A stretch of DNA of 64,000 nucleotides, taken from the NCBI GenBank assembly GCA_963575745.1, contig CAUYUJ010008580.1:156039-220038 (forward strand), written 5' to 3'. The translations under genes and the position numbers were made by a program. The notes beneath the pieces are model-generated. The model saw only the letters and a program-made list of their open reading frames with translations, ran no database searches and had not been told where the DNA came from. The DNA comes from Prorocentrum cordatum. Taxonomy: Eukaryota > Sar > Dinophyceae > Prorocentrales > Prorocentraceae. Positions 31,406 to 41,737 of the stretch are shown in pieces; the stretch's first letter is position 1, and the number at the start of each line of letters is the position of its first letter.

Positions 31406-31865
31406 CTGTCGATTCGTCCCGATTCGGAACTAAATGCGGTCTTGAGTTTGAGCTGGTTGAAGGACCCGCACGTTTCGACCACAACGGGCTTTGGGCGAGC
31501 CACGTTTTCAGCTCGAGGCTCGAGCTAACGGTCCAGATCAGTTCGGTCCGGCTGCGGACGACAAGGACGACGAGGCGCCACAACGCAACAGTATGAAACG
31601 GCAGTTTAGCACAGCACCGCACAGCATTGCACAGCGCAGCGCAGCTCAGCTCCTGGCACTGTATCGCCACCATGGATTTCAGACCCTCCTCAGCATCCCC
31701 ATTGTCCGTAGGCCAAGTTAGGGCAGTTCTGTACCGTTGTCAGGCGCATTGAACAAATATATCGTCGGATGTCCGAGGCCAGTCGTCGGAAGCGTCCGGG
31801 CGCCTCCTCGGGAGCGTCCTCGGGTGAGCGGGAAAAGAGGGATGAGAGTTGAGGAGGGATGAGAG
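31406..31865. other. Unassigned spacer
   Basis: GCACAGC direct repeats at 31607-31640; no supported gene. Confidence 0.35.
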
Positions 31866-31918
31866 AAAAGGAAGAGGTGGAGGAGGAGGAGGAGGAGGAG
31901 GAGGGGGAGGAGGACAAG
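31866..31918. repeat. GGA microsatellite
   Basis: (GGA)n. Confidence 0.85.
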
Positions 31919-32083
31919 CTAGGTGCGCTCGCGTCATATCTGACGTCCTACCCCTCCCTCCCATCCCTTACCATGGCGCTGATTTTCTCTATCCGCGGAC
32001 GCGTGTCGTAGCGGACCTGTGGCTCCGCGCGCGCGTGCGTAGTGGGTGGTGGTGCACGTGCGTGCGTGCGTGCGTGTGTGCGT

Positions 32084-32172
32084 GGTTGTCGTGGTGGTGG
32101 TGGTGGTGGTGGTGGTGGTGGTGGTGGTGGTGGTGGTGGTGGTGGTGGTGGTGGTGGTGGTGGTGGTGGTGG

Positions 32173-32203
<31 letters not shown>

Positions 32204-32312
32204 GGGTGGTGGTGGTGCTGGTGGTGGTGGGTGGTGCTGGTGCTGGTGGGTGGTGGTGGTGCTGGTGCTGGTGCTGGTGGTGGTGGTGGTGGTGGTGGTG
32301 GTGGTGGTGCGG
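32084..32312. repeat. GGT microsatellite
   Basis: About 230 bp of (GGT)n with GCT interruptions. Confidence 0.95.
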
Positions 32313-32645
32313 TGCGGCGCGGTGGTGGCGGGCGGATGGGCGCGCGAGAAAAGGCCCGCGCTGGGGCGAGAACGCCATCCTGAACGACGGAGGCCAAACA
32401 CCGATCCGAAAATGAGGCCCACGCTGCAGCGGGAGCACGATTCGGAACGATTCGGGAGCAGAAATGAGGCCGGCGCCTCAACGAGAGCAGCAATTTGGGA
32501 AAAAATGACGCCGGCGCCTCAGCGAGAGTCGTTTCCCGGGATTTCCCGGGGATCCTGTGTGCAAAAAAACAGTACGCGGAGGGTGCGCGGCCATCACCCG
32601 GACGCCATCAGGGGAAGAGGGAGAGTATTTTCATATTGAGTAATT
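32313..32645. other. Unassigned spacer
   Basis: Three degenerate copies of GAG(G/A)C(C)(C/G)(A)CGC(C/T)(G/T)CAGCGAGAG-like sequence at 32410-32530; no gene. Confidence 0.35.
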
Positions 32646-32649
32646 GTAG

Positions 32650-32775
32650 AGGAGGAGGAGGAGGAGGAGGAGGAGGAAGAAGAGGAGGAGGACAAGGAGG
32701 AGGAGGAGGGGGGGGGGGAGGGGGAGGAGGAGGAGGAGGAGGAGGAGGAGAGGACGCGACGGCGGCGGCGGCGAG
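32650..32775. repeat. GGA/GGC microsatellite
   Basis: (GGA)n grading into (GGC)n. Confidence 0.9.
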
Positions 32776-32869
32776 GACCCACGCGGGGAGAGGACGATGG
32801 CGACGACGCCCTCCTCCTCCGGGCAGGGCCCGGAGGAGCAGCGCACGGCGGCGGCGAGCCCGCCGCCAG

Positions 32870-33020
32870 GCCCCCGCCGCGCTGTGGCAGGCGGTGCGCA
32901 CGCTCGTCGGCGCCGCGCGCGCGCTGCCGGCCGCGGACTCCACGGGCTTCCGCCGCGCCGCCTGCGCGCTGGCGGGGGCGCTGGACCCCGGCCGAGCGCC
33001 CGCCGAGGGCGCGAAGGAGA

Positions 33021-33021
<1 letters not shown>
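32870..33021 (+). CDS. Candidate exon, helical protein
   Basis: After CGCCGCCAG the frame reads APAALWQAVRTLVGAARALP, then FRRAACALAGALD, with nearly all third positions G or C. A GT follows directly at 33022 and opens a (GTC)n tract. GGCGCGAAGGAGACG at the exon end recurs at 33107, so the microsatellite may instead have expanded inside an exon. Confidence 0.4.
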
Positions 33022-33062
<41 letters not shown>

Positions 33063-33100
33063 GGTTATCGTCGTGGGCGTGGTCGTGGTCGTGGTCGTGC
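33022..33100. repeat. GTC/GTGGTC microsatellite
   Basis: (GTC)n then (GTGGTC)n between two copies of GCGAAGGAGACG. Confidence 0.9.
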
Positions 33101-33170
33101 GTGGACGGCGCGAAGGAGACGGCGCGCCAGGGCCGCCGCCGCTGGAAGCCCGAGATCGGAGGCCGATGAG

Positions 33171-33199
33171 GGTGGGCGGCGCTGGTCGACTGCGCTTAC
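33171..33199 (+). CDS. Possible micro-exon
   Basis: GG then codons for WAALVDCAY, followed by a good donor, GTAAGAG, at 33200. Short, and its acceptor (GATGAG) is weak. Confidence 0.25.
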
Positions 33200-33531
33200 G
33201 TAAGAGTGGGCTCTTCGTTGGAGTGGCGTTCGGTGCGGGCTCATCGGGATCCGCCCGGCTTGCTGAGCGCGATGCCTTCGCGGCCGCTTGCGCGCTTGGA
33301 TTTGGCCACCTCGCGCCCCCGCAGTCCGCGCACCAAAGGTCACGCCGAGTGACCTTTGGTGACCCTGGGCACGAGCGACTCGTTCCCAGGATCACTCTTG
33401 CGTGCAGCCGAGCTGGGGTCTCCGCCGCTCGTCGGCATCCTGGGCGACCCCCGGACGGCCCCGGATGCCCCCCCGAGAGGACCCCGAGACGGCCCCAGAG
33501 ACCCTGAGATCCCTGCGTCCCAATTTTCTCG

Positions 33532-33615
33532 CGCGCCCCGCGGAGCGGAGCGGCACGCTATCCGCTTGCAGGGCACAGCGTGTCGCCAGGGCCGCCGCCG
33601 CAACACGCTAAGCAA
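33532..33615 (+). repeat. Family C interspersed repeat, copy 3
   Basis: CGCCCCGCGGAGCGGAGCGG, ATCCGCTTGCAGGGCACAGC, GTGTCGCCAGGGC and CACGCTAAGCA, as in 5368-5545. Confidence 0.75.
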
Positions 33616-33652
33616 AAGCTTCACCAAGGCCTCCTGCTGAAGCGCCATACAT

Positions 33653-33782
33653 CCTGGCATCGCTCGGACGTGTTTTTTTTTTCTCGGCGGGGACCATCGA
33701 GGACCATCCTGGACCATCGAGCAAAAAAAACACGCACGAAACCAACAAATGCGCGGGAAATGGACGTCCGAGCGATGGCGAG
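33653..33782. mobile_element. Family U MITE, copy 1
   Basis: 130 bp with terminal inverted repeats CATCGCTCGGACGT and ACGTCCGAGCGATG. The interior holds ACCATCGAGGACCATCCTGG and a poly(A) run. Flanked by TACAT on both sides (33648-33652, 33783-33787). A second copy lies at 43407-43541. Confidence 0.88.
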
Positions 33783-33787
33783 TACAT

Positions 33788-33841
33788 GCGATGCGGCTGC
33801 GGACTTACGCGCCCTGCCGAAGAGCGCACGGGCACAGCAAC
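33788..33841 (+). CDS. Candidate exon end interrupted by a MITE
   Basis: Removing the family U element and one TACAT joins AAGCGCCATACAT to GCGATGCGGCTGCGG, giving LLKRHTCDAAADLRALPKSA and then RAQQ, which ends at a strong donor, GTGAGT (33842). Whether the exon was split by the insertion or starts downstream is uncertain. Confidence 0.3.
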
Positions 33842-34740
33842 GTGAGTCCTGCACCAGCGTCGCTCGCTCACTCGCTTGCCCGCTCCTGCCCTGCCTGCTC
33901 CTTCCCCTCTGGTGCCGACAGCTCCCGTCGTTTACCCCGTCTCTTCGAGAAGGCTGTCCTAATGCTTCTGGCTTCGAAGAGCAAACAACTGCATAAGCAT
34001 AATTGTTCGGAGCCCCAAGCAGATGTTTGGGATCCGCGCTGGGCCCCCCTCCACCTCCAAAACTATGTTTGTGGTGTTTCTTGCTTCTCTGTTCCGGCGG
34101 CTCTTGACGCGTGCTGGATGGGGGGAGCGCGTTTGCGGATGGGGGAAGCATGTTGGCATCGCGTATGCGATTGTGCACGGGCGGGTTGAGCGCTGGGCCC
34201 CCTTGTTTATTTGTTTGACTTGCCACGTTCCGCCCGGCTGCATTGGGCACGTTTTTTGCCGGGGGTCTCAGGGGCCATCGGTAGTGCCCCAGAGCTTCTT
34301 TGGGTCTCAGGGGCCATAAGAAATTTCCGTTGGGCGCCTGCCGACAGGCTGATTTTGTATTTGATGTGCCGAATGTCGGTCCCCACTGCCCGTCCACGAG
34401 AGCGTCAGCAGGCCGAGCCGCTTTCTCTCCCATCTTGTTGCCCATCCCATCCGCTGCCCGACAGTCGAGCATCCGATGAAGAACCCTCCTCCCGAAGAGT
34501 TGAGCCATCGTTTCTGAACCAACTTGACGGGAAGCTCGCACAGTTTCTTGAGCACGTTCCTCCTGCGTTTTAAAGGCAGAAGTTGGCCCAGGTTTCTGTG
34601 AAGAGACTTCGGAGGCGCTGGCCCAGATTTCTTAAACGATAGGTATCTGGATCATATTTTCGGCTGTATGTCCCCCTGGCCCCGTTCGCATCTGCGTCCC
34701 CAGGTCCGACTCGAAGAAGAAAGCTGCATTACAGAAATTG
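33842..34740. other. Unassigned region, possible intron
   Basis: Direct repeat GGTCTCAGGGGCCAT at 34262 and 34302. No gene supported. Confidence 0.35.
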
Positions 34741-34782
34741 TCGGAGGTCCGCGCAGATTTCTTGGATCCACGCGGAGTTCCC
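34741..34782 (+). mobile_element. Family E arm fragment
   Basis: GGAGGTCCGCGCAGATTTCT then TGGATCCACGCGGAG, a single arm of the family E fold-back. The preceding AAATTGT is also next to the half copy at 27816. Confidence 0.55.
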
Positions 34783-34937
34783 AACGTCTCTGTTCATGCC
34801 GTCTGTTCTTCTTATTATACGTACTGATCATTGCCCCCACCTCAGATACCCATGTCCCCGCGCACCGCCCGCATCCGCGTTCTCAGGCCCTGTGTCTGTC
34901 TGCCTCTGTCCCAAGGGCCTCCTCCCTCATTAACCAG

Positions 34938-35258
34938 GAGTGGATGCACGCGGAGGTGACGACCCTTGTGGGGATGTGCATCGAGAGCTTGCACAGCGAA
35001 GAAGTGGCGAAGGAGAAGCCGAAAAGCGTCTCCATATTCTTTGCCCCCGAGGGCCGCCTGTGGATGGAAGAGGGCACGTACGTGGCGGAGGAGCGAGAGG
35101 ACTTGAATCAAACTAACAAGGTTAACAAGTTCCTCAAGGGGTACGAGGATGAGGACCTGCGCATCGACAGGAGGCCTGCGACCTCGGCCGCCAAGAGCAA
35201 GGCCAAGGCCACCGCCAAGGGCAAGGCTGCGCCCAAGGCCCGGGCAGGGTCGATCATC
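34938..35258 (+). CDS. Candidate exon, unidentified acidic/lysine-rich protein
   Basis: After the acceptor TTAACCAG the frame reads EWMHAEVTTLVGMCIESLHS, KSVSIFFAPEGRLWMEEG and YEDEDLRIDRRP, then an Ala/Lys-rich tail (SKAKATAKGKAAPKARAG). Mixed hydrophobic and charged residues without low complexity in the first 75 residues make it one of the more protein-like frames here. The 3' end is unclear: possible GT donors at 35249 and 35259, and the family D element starts about 20 bp later. I do not recognise the family. Confidence 0.45.
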
Positions 35259-35278
35259 GTGGGCGCGCTGACATCGCT

Positions 35279-35535
35279 GGGAAGGCTTCGGGTTGCGCAC
35301 AGACAACCCCCCCAGGTAGTCCTGGCTGGCCTCGGCAGGCCCCCCGAGGAATCCCAGCTGGCCTCAGCAGGCCGCTCGAGCAGTCCGGGGCGGCCGCAGA
35401 GCCTGGCGCCGCCTCCGGAGGCGTCCCAGTGGCGCCCCGCGCCCCGGGGTTGGAGTGTGGAGGCCGCCCCGGACTGCTCCGAGGCCAGCAGGGACTACCT
35501 GGGGGGGTTGTCTGTGCGCAGCCCAGAGCCTTGCC
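35279..35535. mobile_element. Family D fold-back element, copy 2
   Basis: About 257 bp with ~50-bp arms: TGCGCACAGACAACCCCCCC and AGGTAGTCC(T)GGCTGGCCTC at the left pair with GAGGCCAGCAGGGACTACCT and GGGGGGGTTGTCTGTGCGCA at the right. The core carries GGCGCCGCCTCCGGAGGCG and GGGGTTGGAGTGTGGAGGCC. Confidence 0.85.
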
Positions 35536-35655
35536 AGTAATCGCCAATCGTTTTGCGCGCGCGAGGTCCTTTTCTATGGCCACGCGGATCAGACTTGATT
35601 GGGGCCTTATGCACCGTGGTGTCCTTCCATTCGCTCAGCCTCACGACAGGCGCGG

Positions 35656-35677
35656 GTTTGTGTGTGTGTGTGTGTGT

Positions 35678-35720
<43 letters not shown>

Positions 35721-35722
35721 CC
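35656..35722. repeat. GT microsatellite
   Basis: (GT)n with TTCG interruption; more GT-rich DNA at 35850-35942. Confidence 0.9.
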
Positions 35723-35984
35723 TGTTCCGCCACTGCGCGTATCTGGGTAGTATCGTTTTGACTCGCCGCGTCAAAAGGAAGTCAGCTCGATGCAAATGTG
35801 TATCGCTCTGCTGATGGGAACCTTCAGCGCATCGGAGAGAAATGTGAGCGTGAGTGTGCGTGTGTGTGTGTGTGTTTATGTGTGTTGGGCGTGTGTTTGG
35901 ACGTGTGTGTGTGTGTGTGGGTGTGCTGTGTGGTGTGTGTGAATACAGATGTGTAGGGGCATGCCTATACGTACGTATATATCA

Positions 35985-36592
35985 GACTTTACTTACACCT
36001 ACATGCAGATAGACGTACATATCTACACATATACTTACACACATGTACTCACACACATACACCCATACGCACAGACATACAACTACACATACATGCATAC
36101 GTGCATACACACATGCACACACACGCATGCATACATGCATTCATGCACACCTACCTGCATACATGCATACATGTATGCATACACACATGCATACGTACAT
36201 ACATACATGCATGCAGACATGCATACACTCGTACACATACGCATGCATACAACCAAACGCACATACATGTATTCATACATACACACACTTACACACATAC
36301 ATACAAACATACATACATACATGCATGCATGCATGCCTGCATGCATGCATGCATATATACACACAGACATACATACATACACACATACACACATACACAC
36401 ATACACACATACATACATGCATACATCCAAACATACATACAAACATACATACATACATACATATATTCATACATACATACATACATACATACATACATAC
36501 ATACATACATACATACATACATACATACATACATACATACATGCATCCATAGATACATATTTATATACATACATACATACATATTTAAAGTA
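35985..36592. repeat. ATAC tetranucleotide microsatellite
   Basis: About 600 bp of (CATA)n with GCAT and ACAC variants, purest at 36440-36540. Tyr/Ile/His/Thr or Met/Tyr/Val/Cys repeat frames are artefacts. Confidence 0.95.
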
Positions 36593-37189
36593 TGCACATC
36601 TGCAGGTATGTGCGTGTGCGTGATGTGTGTGTGTGTGCGTGCGTGCGAGCCTGCGACGAGAAAGTTGCATCCCTCGGAGGTTTCGTGCACAAAAGGCATA
36701 CAGGGGCGGCCCCTGCCGAGAGAGTCAGAGACCACCCTCCCGGCAGATTGTCCAGGCATGCCACAAACTGCACCTCACTTTCCTCAGCGGCGTTGCTTGC
36801 TGGTGGAGACCGTGAACTGAGACGAGGGACGTGGCCAACGAGGAAAAAGAACGAGAGGAGCCCAGACTGCCGATGTCTCAATTTGCTTCATACGGGGCCA
36901 CTGGAGCTCTGGACCACTTCCTGGTGACCGGCGCTTGGTCCCGGATCGTTTCTTGGCGGTCTTGTGGCCTTGCGAGGCCCCCCTGGCCGACGACCACGCA
37001 AAAACCTCGGTCGTTGGCCCAGGGATTCGATGTCTTCATGTTTTGAAATGCGGGGCCCCCATGCCTACACGCCAGTCGTTGAAAGTAGGTGTTTCTGGAT
37101 GCCCAGATCCCGATCTACTTCAAGCGTCTTCATACCTCAAGGATCGATCTGTTGCTGCTGCTTGTTGCTATTCTTTGCGCGGGCCCGAG
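36593..37189. other. Unassigned spacer
   Basis: No supported gene. Confidence 0.35.
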
Positions 37190-37398
37190 CACAGTCTACC
37201 CAACCTGCCTTCCTACAGTCGGGGCGCTGAAGAAGGAACCCTTCTCGTTGGGGAGGGGCTCGGTGTTCCTCGATGGCTTCACAGTTTGCCTCGTGTTTTC
37301 CCGAGGCTTCCATGGGAAGTCGAGGTTGAACTTACGGGAAAAAGGGGCCTCCTTCCCTATTTTAGGGTTCCTTAGGTCAACGCCTCGACTGTGCTCCA
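37190..37398. repeat. Family T interspersed repeat, copy 2
   Basis: ACAGTCGGGGCGCTGAAGAA, CGTTGGGGAGGGGCTCGGTG, GGGAAAAAGGGGCC and AGGTCAACGCCTCGACTGT, colinear with 2518-2712. Confidence 0.75.
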
Positions 37399-37575
37399 TG
37401 TTCCCGCCCACTCCCTCCGGCCGGCGCCTCGAGAGCCAGCTCTTCGCCTCCCGTGGCCTCTGTCCTCGTCCCAGGGCCCAGCGAAGAGGCCCCGGAGGCC
37501 GAGGGCGGACTATACGCTCCAGGGGCGGGGGGTGCATAAAAAGGGAGGGTCAGTGAGAGCGCCGGACCTTGCACG

Positions 37576-37745
37576 ATGTCGGGCGTGTCCCCTCTACGGG
37601 GGGGATTTTCGACGAGAAATAACAAATACTTCAAGAATGCCCCAAAAAGGTCCAAGACCTCAAAGAATACACCAAAAATGCACCAAAAAACATCCCCCCA
37701 AAATACCCCAAGGGACGGGGGTCCATAGGGGGGGTGGACAGACCT
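37576..37745 (-). mobile_element. Family A MITE, degenerate inverted copy
   Basis: Left end ATGTCGGGCGTGTCCCCTCT, then GGGGATTTTCGACGAGAAAT, the inverse of the right end at 43904. The interior has repeated CCCCAAAA and ACCAAAAA motifs. The other end (CATAGGGGGGGTGG) is degenerate. Confidence 0.65.
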
Positions 37746-37755
37746 CCTACCCTGA

Positions 37756-37840
37756 CACGTCGATTCGGGAATTGGCCGTTTTCGGTTCGCGAGAGGGCGC
37801 CGCGGCCGTCATTTTTGCGGGTCCAGGCCCGTCGGTTTCG
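37756..37840 (+). repeat. Family O repeat, copy 1
   Basis: CACGTCGATTCGGGAATTGG, CCGTTTTCGGTTCGCGAGAG and GGCGCCGCGGCCGTCATTTT, matching 57912-57995. Confidence 0.7.
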
Positions 37841-37977
37841 GTCCTAGGCAAGGGAGGTTTGTCCACCGCCGAAGAAGGTGGGGTCAGTGAGAGCGCCGGA
37901 TCTTGCAGCATTCTGAAGAGCCTGGTGTGCATTGACCCATGCCTGCGCGCAGGATCTTGCACGACCTTGCAGAGCCC

Positions 37978-38025
37978 GACTGACCCGGGTGCGGATTGAC
38001 CCAGGCCAGTAGATCCCCGAATAAA
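37978..38025 (+). repeat. Family S short repeat, copy 2
   Basis: CTGACCCGGGTGCGGATTGA and CCCAGGCCAGTAGATCCCCG. Confidence 0.55.
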
Positions 38026-38084
38026 CATTTTGCGCCGCATTTTCTTTTTCTCACAGCGCGAGGGTGTTTGGTTTTCGGGCCACG

Positions 38085-38170
38085 ATTCGGGTCTCCGGGG
38101 ACCCTCGGGACGATCCGGGCACCCCCGGAACGCCCTCGGCGAAGCGCAGCTGCAAGAAAGCACCCCGAGA
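38085..38170 (-). repeat. Family P interspersed repeat, inverted copy
   Basis: GGGACGATCCGGGCACCCCC, GGAACGCCCTCGGCGAAGCG and CAGCTGCAAGAAAGC read as the reverse complement of the core at 50567. Confidence 0.7.
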
Positions 38171-38719
38171 GTGGAACCTTTTTTGGGAGCCGACGCAACG
38201 CTTGACGAGGGCCCCTGGAGACCGAAAGCGGCCCAAAGAAGCCTGCCGGGGTCCTGTTGCGTCCGCCCGCTGCCTGCCCCGCGCCCGCCGAGGAGAGTGG
38301 ACGGCGCTGGGGTCTCCACCGCTCGTCGGCGCCCTGGAGGGCCCCATGAGGGCCCCAGAAGCCCCACAAGAGGTCTCCAAGACGGCCCCGGGACGGCCCA
38401 GCAGACCCTGGGATCCTGGCGTCTCCTGGCGACCCCGAGATCCTGGCCCCAGGACCTTCACAGATCGATCCCGCTCGAAACATGGTGCAGAAAGATGGGG
38501 TCCAGGGTCGATGGCTCCTGTCGTGATGTCTCAGCATGTTGCATGATATCCCAACCCTCCTGCGTTAGGTTCTCGTTCTGAATAGAGCAACGCGGTCGCA
38601 CACTTCTCCTCCTGCCTCCTCCCTCCTCTCTTCCCTCCTGCCTCGCACCTCCTTTCCTATTCTGCCTGCCAGCCTGCCTCTCCTGTCCTGCCTGCGAACC
38701 TGGCTCCTACCTTGCCGAT
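38171..38719. other. Unassigned spacer
   Basis: CTGGGGTCTCCACCGCTCGTCGG-like sequence at 38305 also occurs at 33415 (CTGGGGTCTCCGCCGCTCG). TCC/CTGCCTGC runs at 38600-38700. No gene supported. Confidence 0.35.
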
Positions 38720-38905
38720 CCACGTGACCTCGCCATGCCTCGTGGGGCGGCGATCTGCGGAAGTGTCGTCACCTCTGAAGGCTGCGAGGGGGCCAGCATA
38801 GCGGGTGCCAGGCGCAGAGTCAAGTTAGACCTCGCCAGCGTTGGGAGGCTGCGAGCAGCGACGCTGTTGCCGCTTTCGAGGGTTGCCGGGGGTGCGGAGC
38901 AGCTA
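38720..38905 (-). repeat. Diverged inverted fragment of the 6.3-7.9 kb repeat
   Basis: ACCTCGCCAGCGTTGGGAGG, GCTGCGAGCAGCGACGCTGT and TGCCGCTTTCGAGGGTTGCC read as the reverse complement of the ~100-bp unit, nearly two units long. Confidence 0.6.
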
Positions 38906-39334
38906 CGTGGGTCGGCGCCAGATGCAAGGACGCGGAGGACCTAGACGCCGTCAGGCTGCACATTTACGTGATGGTGTCCAGGTCGACGACGGTGGACAAT
39001 CTGTTCATGATACGACGGATTTCCTTGTCCGCGGGTCGCCCGCAGACCTGGCGGCGCGCTTGTGGGCTTTCAGTTCCCGCACTGAAGAGGTCCAGGATGG
39101 AGGCCGAAAGGACAGCGGGCGAGCTGGGTCTCGTTTGCTTCTTGCAGATGCTCCTTCGGGGCCCAGGGCGGCATGGCGTAATTAGGCAACGCTGCATGTC
39201 CAGCGCACTATCGGGAAACAACCGCGATTCATCATTCCGTCTGTTTCGTTGTCGTCCTCCTCCCCCTGCCACGTTCTCCCCGCTGCCTATTGTTGCTGCC
39301 GCTCTGGTTTTTCGGCTTCCTTTCCGTCCTTCTT
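38906..39334. other. Unassigned spacer
   Basis: No gene supported. Confidence 0.35.
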
Positions 39335-39492
39335 CAGGAGGGAAAAAAACACAGGCACAATTAATCGTCGATCCCCAAGAAAATATGGGAAAATATGGGA
39401 AGTTGGGGGGGAAGACAGAAACCAAGAAAATATGGGAAAATACGGGGATTTGTTTTATTTGTGTGTATTTATTTGTGTGTCCTGGGGCCCCT
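39335..39492 (+). mobile_element. Family B element, copy 4
   Basis: CAGGAGGGAAAAAAACACAG, AATTAATCGTCGATCCCC, repeated AAAATATGGGAAAATA, and TTTGTGTGTCCTGGGGCCCC then TTG. Confidence 0.8.
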
Positions 39493-40003
39493 TGACTTCT
39501 CCTGCCCCTCGTTCCCGCCCCCTTGTCTTTTTTTTCGAGCCTGGGGCCTCAGTCCTCGGCCATCTCCTCGCGGTCCTGTGGGTAGTGCAGCGTGCGCGCG
39601 CCCCAGATATCTTGCATGCCGGATGGCGCCGCTGCTTTCATGCAAGTTTTGGCCAGCTCCTCTTTGCATTGTTGCTCATTGCAAGTTGTTGCATGCGCTG
39701 TCATTTGTTACGCAAGTTTTGGCCAGCTCCTCTTGTCGCTGGATGCAGACTGGTTGGGTGCGTCGCAGGCTAACATATGCGCCGTCGGATCTCAGGTGGC
39801 TTCCAGACGCCCCCGTAAGCAGGCGAGGCGAAGGAAGAAAAGGAACCGGGGGAAAGAGGAACGACACCGCAACCAGCAGGGGGTCCACCTCCAGCGAAAA
39901 GGGGGACCACACCACCAGGGGGACACCCCCTTAGTTCCTCCCGCTGGTGGTCCTTGGCGGTCAACCCGTTTTTTCTTCAATCAGGGGGGGGGGGGACGTG
40001 CAG
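39493..40003. other. Unassigned spacer with small direct repeat
   Basis: GCAAGTTTTGGCCAGCTCCTC occurs at 39642 and 39712, about 70 bp apart. No gene supported. Confidence 0.4.
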
Positions 40004-40171
40004 CACCCGTGTTCCGAAAGGCCGGGGTCGCGTCCGCGAAGCCGGTGGCGGATGTGCGAAGGGGGGAGCGTGCCGCGCCCGTGCCCCTCAAGGCCGGGGC
40101 CGCGTCCGCGAAGTCGGTGGGGGAGATGACCAAGAGCGACATCGAGGCGATCCAGATCGAGGACGCCCGCG
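40004..40171 (+). CDS. Candidate exon with internal duplication
   Basis: After GGGGACGTGCAG the frame reads PVFRKAGVASAKPVADV, then RAAPVPLKAGAASAKSVGEM and TKSDIEAIQIEDAR. The two halves are a 57-nt duplication (AAGGCCGGGG(T/C)CGCGTCCGC). GC-rich third positions; a GT donor follows at 40172. No family recognised. Confidence 0.4.
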
Positions 40172-40869
40172 GTGCACGGCGCGGCCGCCGCAGGGGGCCC
40201 GTGCGGGAGGGTTGCCGTGGGCTGTTCTGCCCTTGCTGTTGGGATCCCCCGCGTCTGCATCTCTCCGCTCCGCCTCCGGCCCCACCGTCGTCAGCGATGC
40301 CCGCGCGGTGCTGAGTCGCAGGCGATGGAGCCCGAAGCGCCCGAGGATGGATCCAGAACAGGAGCGGGGGGAAGCCTGTGAGGTTGGATGGGGCTGCGCA
40401 GCAGGGATCGGCGCCGGGAGGAGAAACAGGCGGGGTGCGGCAGGGAGGGGCGGTGCGTACAGTTTTTTATATAAAAATACCCCTGCGCCAATTCATATAT
40501 GATGTATTTTGATCCTACTAAGATATTATTGAATGAATTTTTCTCGTAGCACCAACTGTTGGTGTGGAAACTGTCATAGGGCGCGTGGCGGGGAAAGGCG
40601 GTACCTCAACCCCGCCCCATCGACCCTCGAGGGCTCGAGGGCAGGGCTTGGCATGTCAGGGAGGGGGAGAGGGAGGGGGAGGGGGAATGCGGGGGCGCGA
40701 AAGAGGGGGACGAAGGCGAGAAGCGGCAGCGGGGAGGGGAGGGGCGGAAGGCTTGAGCGGGGGAGGGGAAGGGGCAGGCAAGGGGGGGACAGGGAGTGGG
40801 TTCGCCCGGAAAGGGGGGGGGTAGGAGCAGATGCGCTGCATGCTCCCAGACTCGTCAAGGTTATCAGTA
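40172..40869. other. Unassigned spacer
   Basis: AT-rich patch at 40465-40560; purine-rich GGGGAGGGGG stretches at 40660-40815. Confidence 0.4.
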
Positions 40870-40947
40870 TCTCTTCCTCTTCCTCCTCCTCCTCCCTCTC
40901 CTCCTCCTCCTCCTCCTCCTCCTCCTCCTCCTCCTCCTCCTCCTCCT

Positions 40948-40989
<42 letters not shown>

Positions 40990-41062
40990 CGTCCTGCTCC
41001 TCCTCCTCCTCCTCCTCCTCCTCCTCCTCCTCCTCCTCCTCTTCCTTCTCCTCCTTTTGAAT
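40870..41062. repeat. TCC/TGCTCC microsatellite
   Basis: (TCC)n with a (CTGCTC)n centre. Confidence 0.95.
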
Positions 41063-41735
41063 CCGCAGCCCCGGCACGCACCTATCTCCAAGGTGCGTGT
41101 CCACCAGGGCTAGGCGTGTCGCGGCCGAGTCCATTCAACAATAAGAACAAAAGGAAGGGGTGTGCCCATCCAGGAATTTTTGTTCAGCACCAGCGGTGGA
41201 GGGCGCCACTCCATTCGGGCGCCGGCGACAGGGCACACCCCTAAAAAGTAGCAGCGGCGAGGCAGAGGGGAGAGGGAGAGGGAGCTGGGAGGAACCGGAA
41301 GACGGAGGAGACGGGGCCGCGGCCGTGTGGTTCAGGCCCCCTGAGACCAGGACACAGATAAACCAGGACACGGAAACCAAGGAGGCGACACCCCTTCCTG
41401 CAAGGTCACATTTTTGAGCACCCGTGCAGCTACGGAGGAACGGGCAGCCAAAACGACTACTGAGGAACGAGGGGAAGGAGGAGAAGGACGCGGAGGAGGA
41501 GGAGGAGGAGGAGGAGGGAAAGGGAAGGGGGAGGACAGCTTGAGCAACAGACGGCGACGCATCAAGCCGATTCGGCGGCCATCAAAAGCTCTTTGCGTTC
41601 TGGGCCTGCAGCAGACCAGCAGCCCGCGGGCCAGCAGGCGGACGGGGCGCCGCTGCGCCGCGGCCGGCGGGGCGGCTGTCGGGGCTCCGCGCTGGCCTCC
41701 GACGACCGGGGGCCTGTGGGCAGATGGCATCTGTC
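41063..41735. other. Unassigned spacer
   Basis: GGA tract at 41495-41518; no gene supported. Confidence 0.35.
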
Positions 41736-41737
41736 TG

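Noticed and set aside
35949-36820. Tyr/Thr/His-rich or Cys/Tyr/Met-rich proteins over the ATAC repeat
   Set aside because: Tetranucleotide repeat artefact on both strands.
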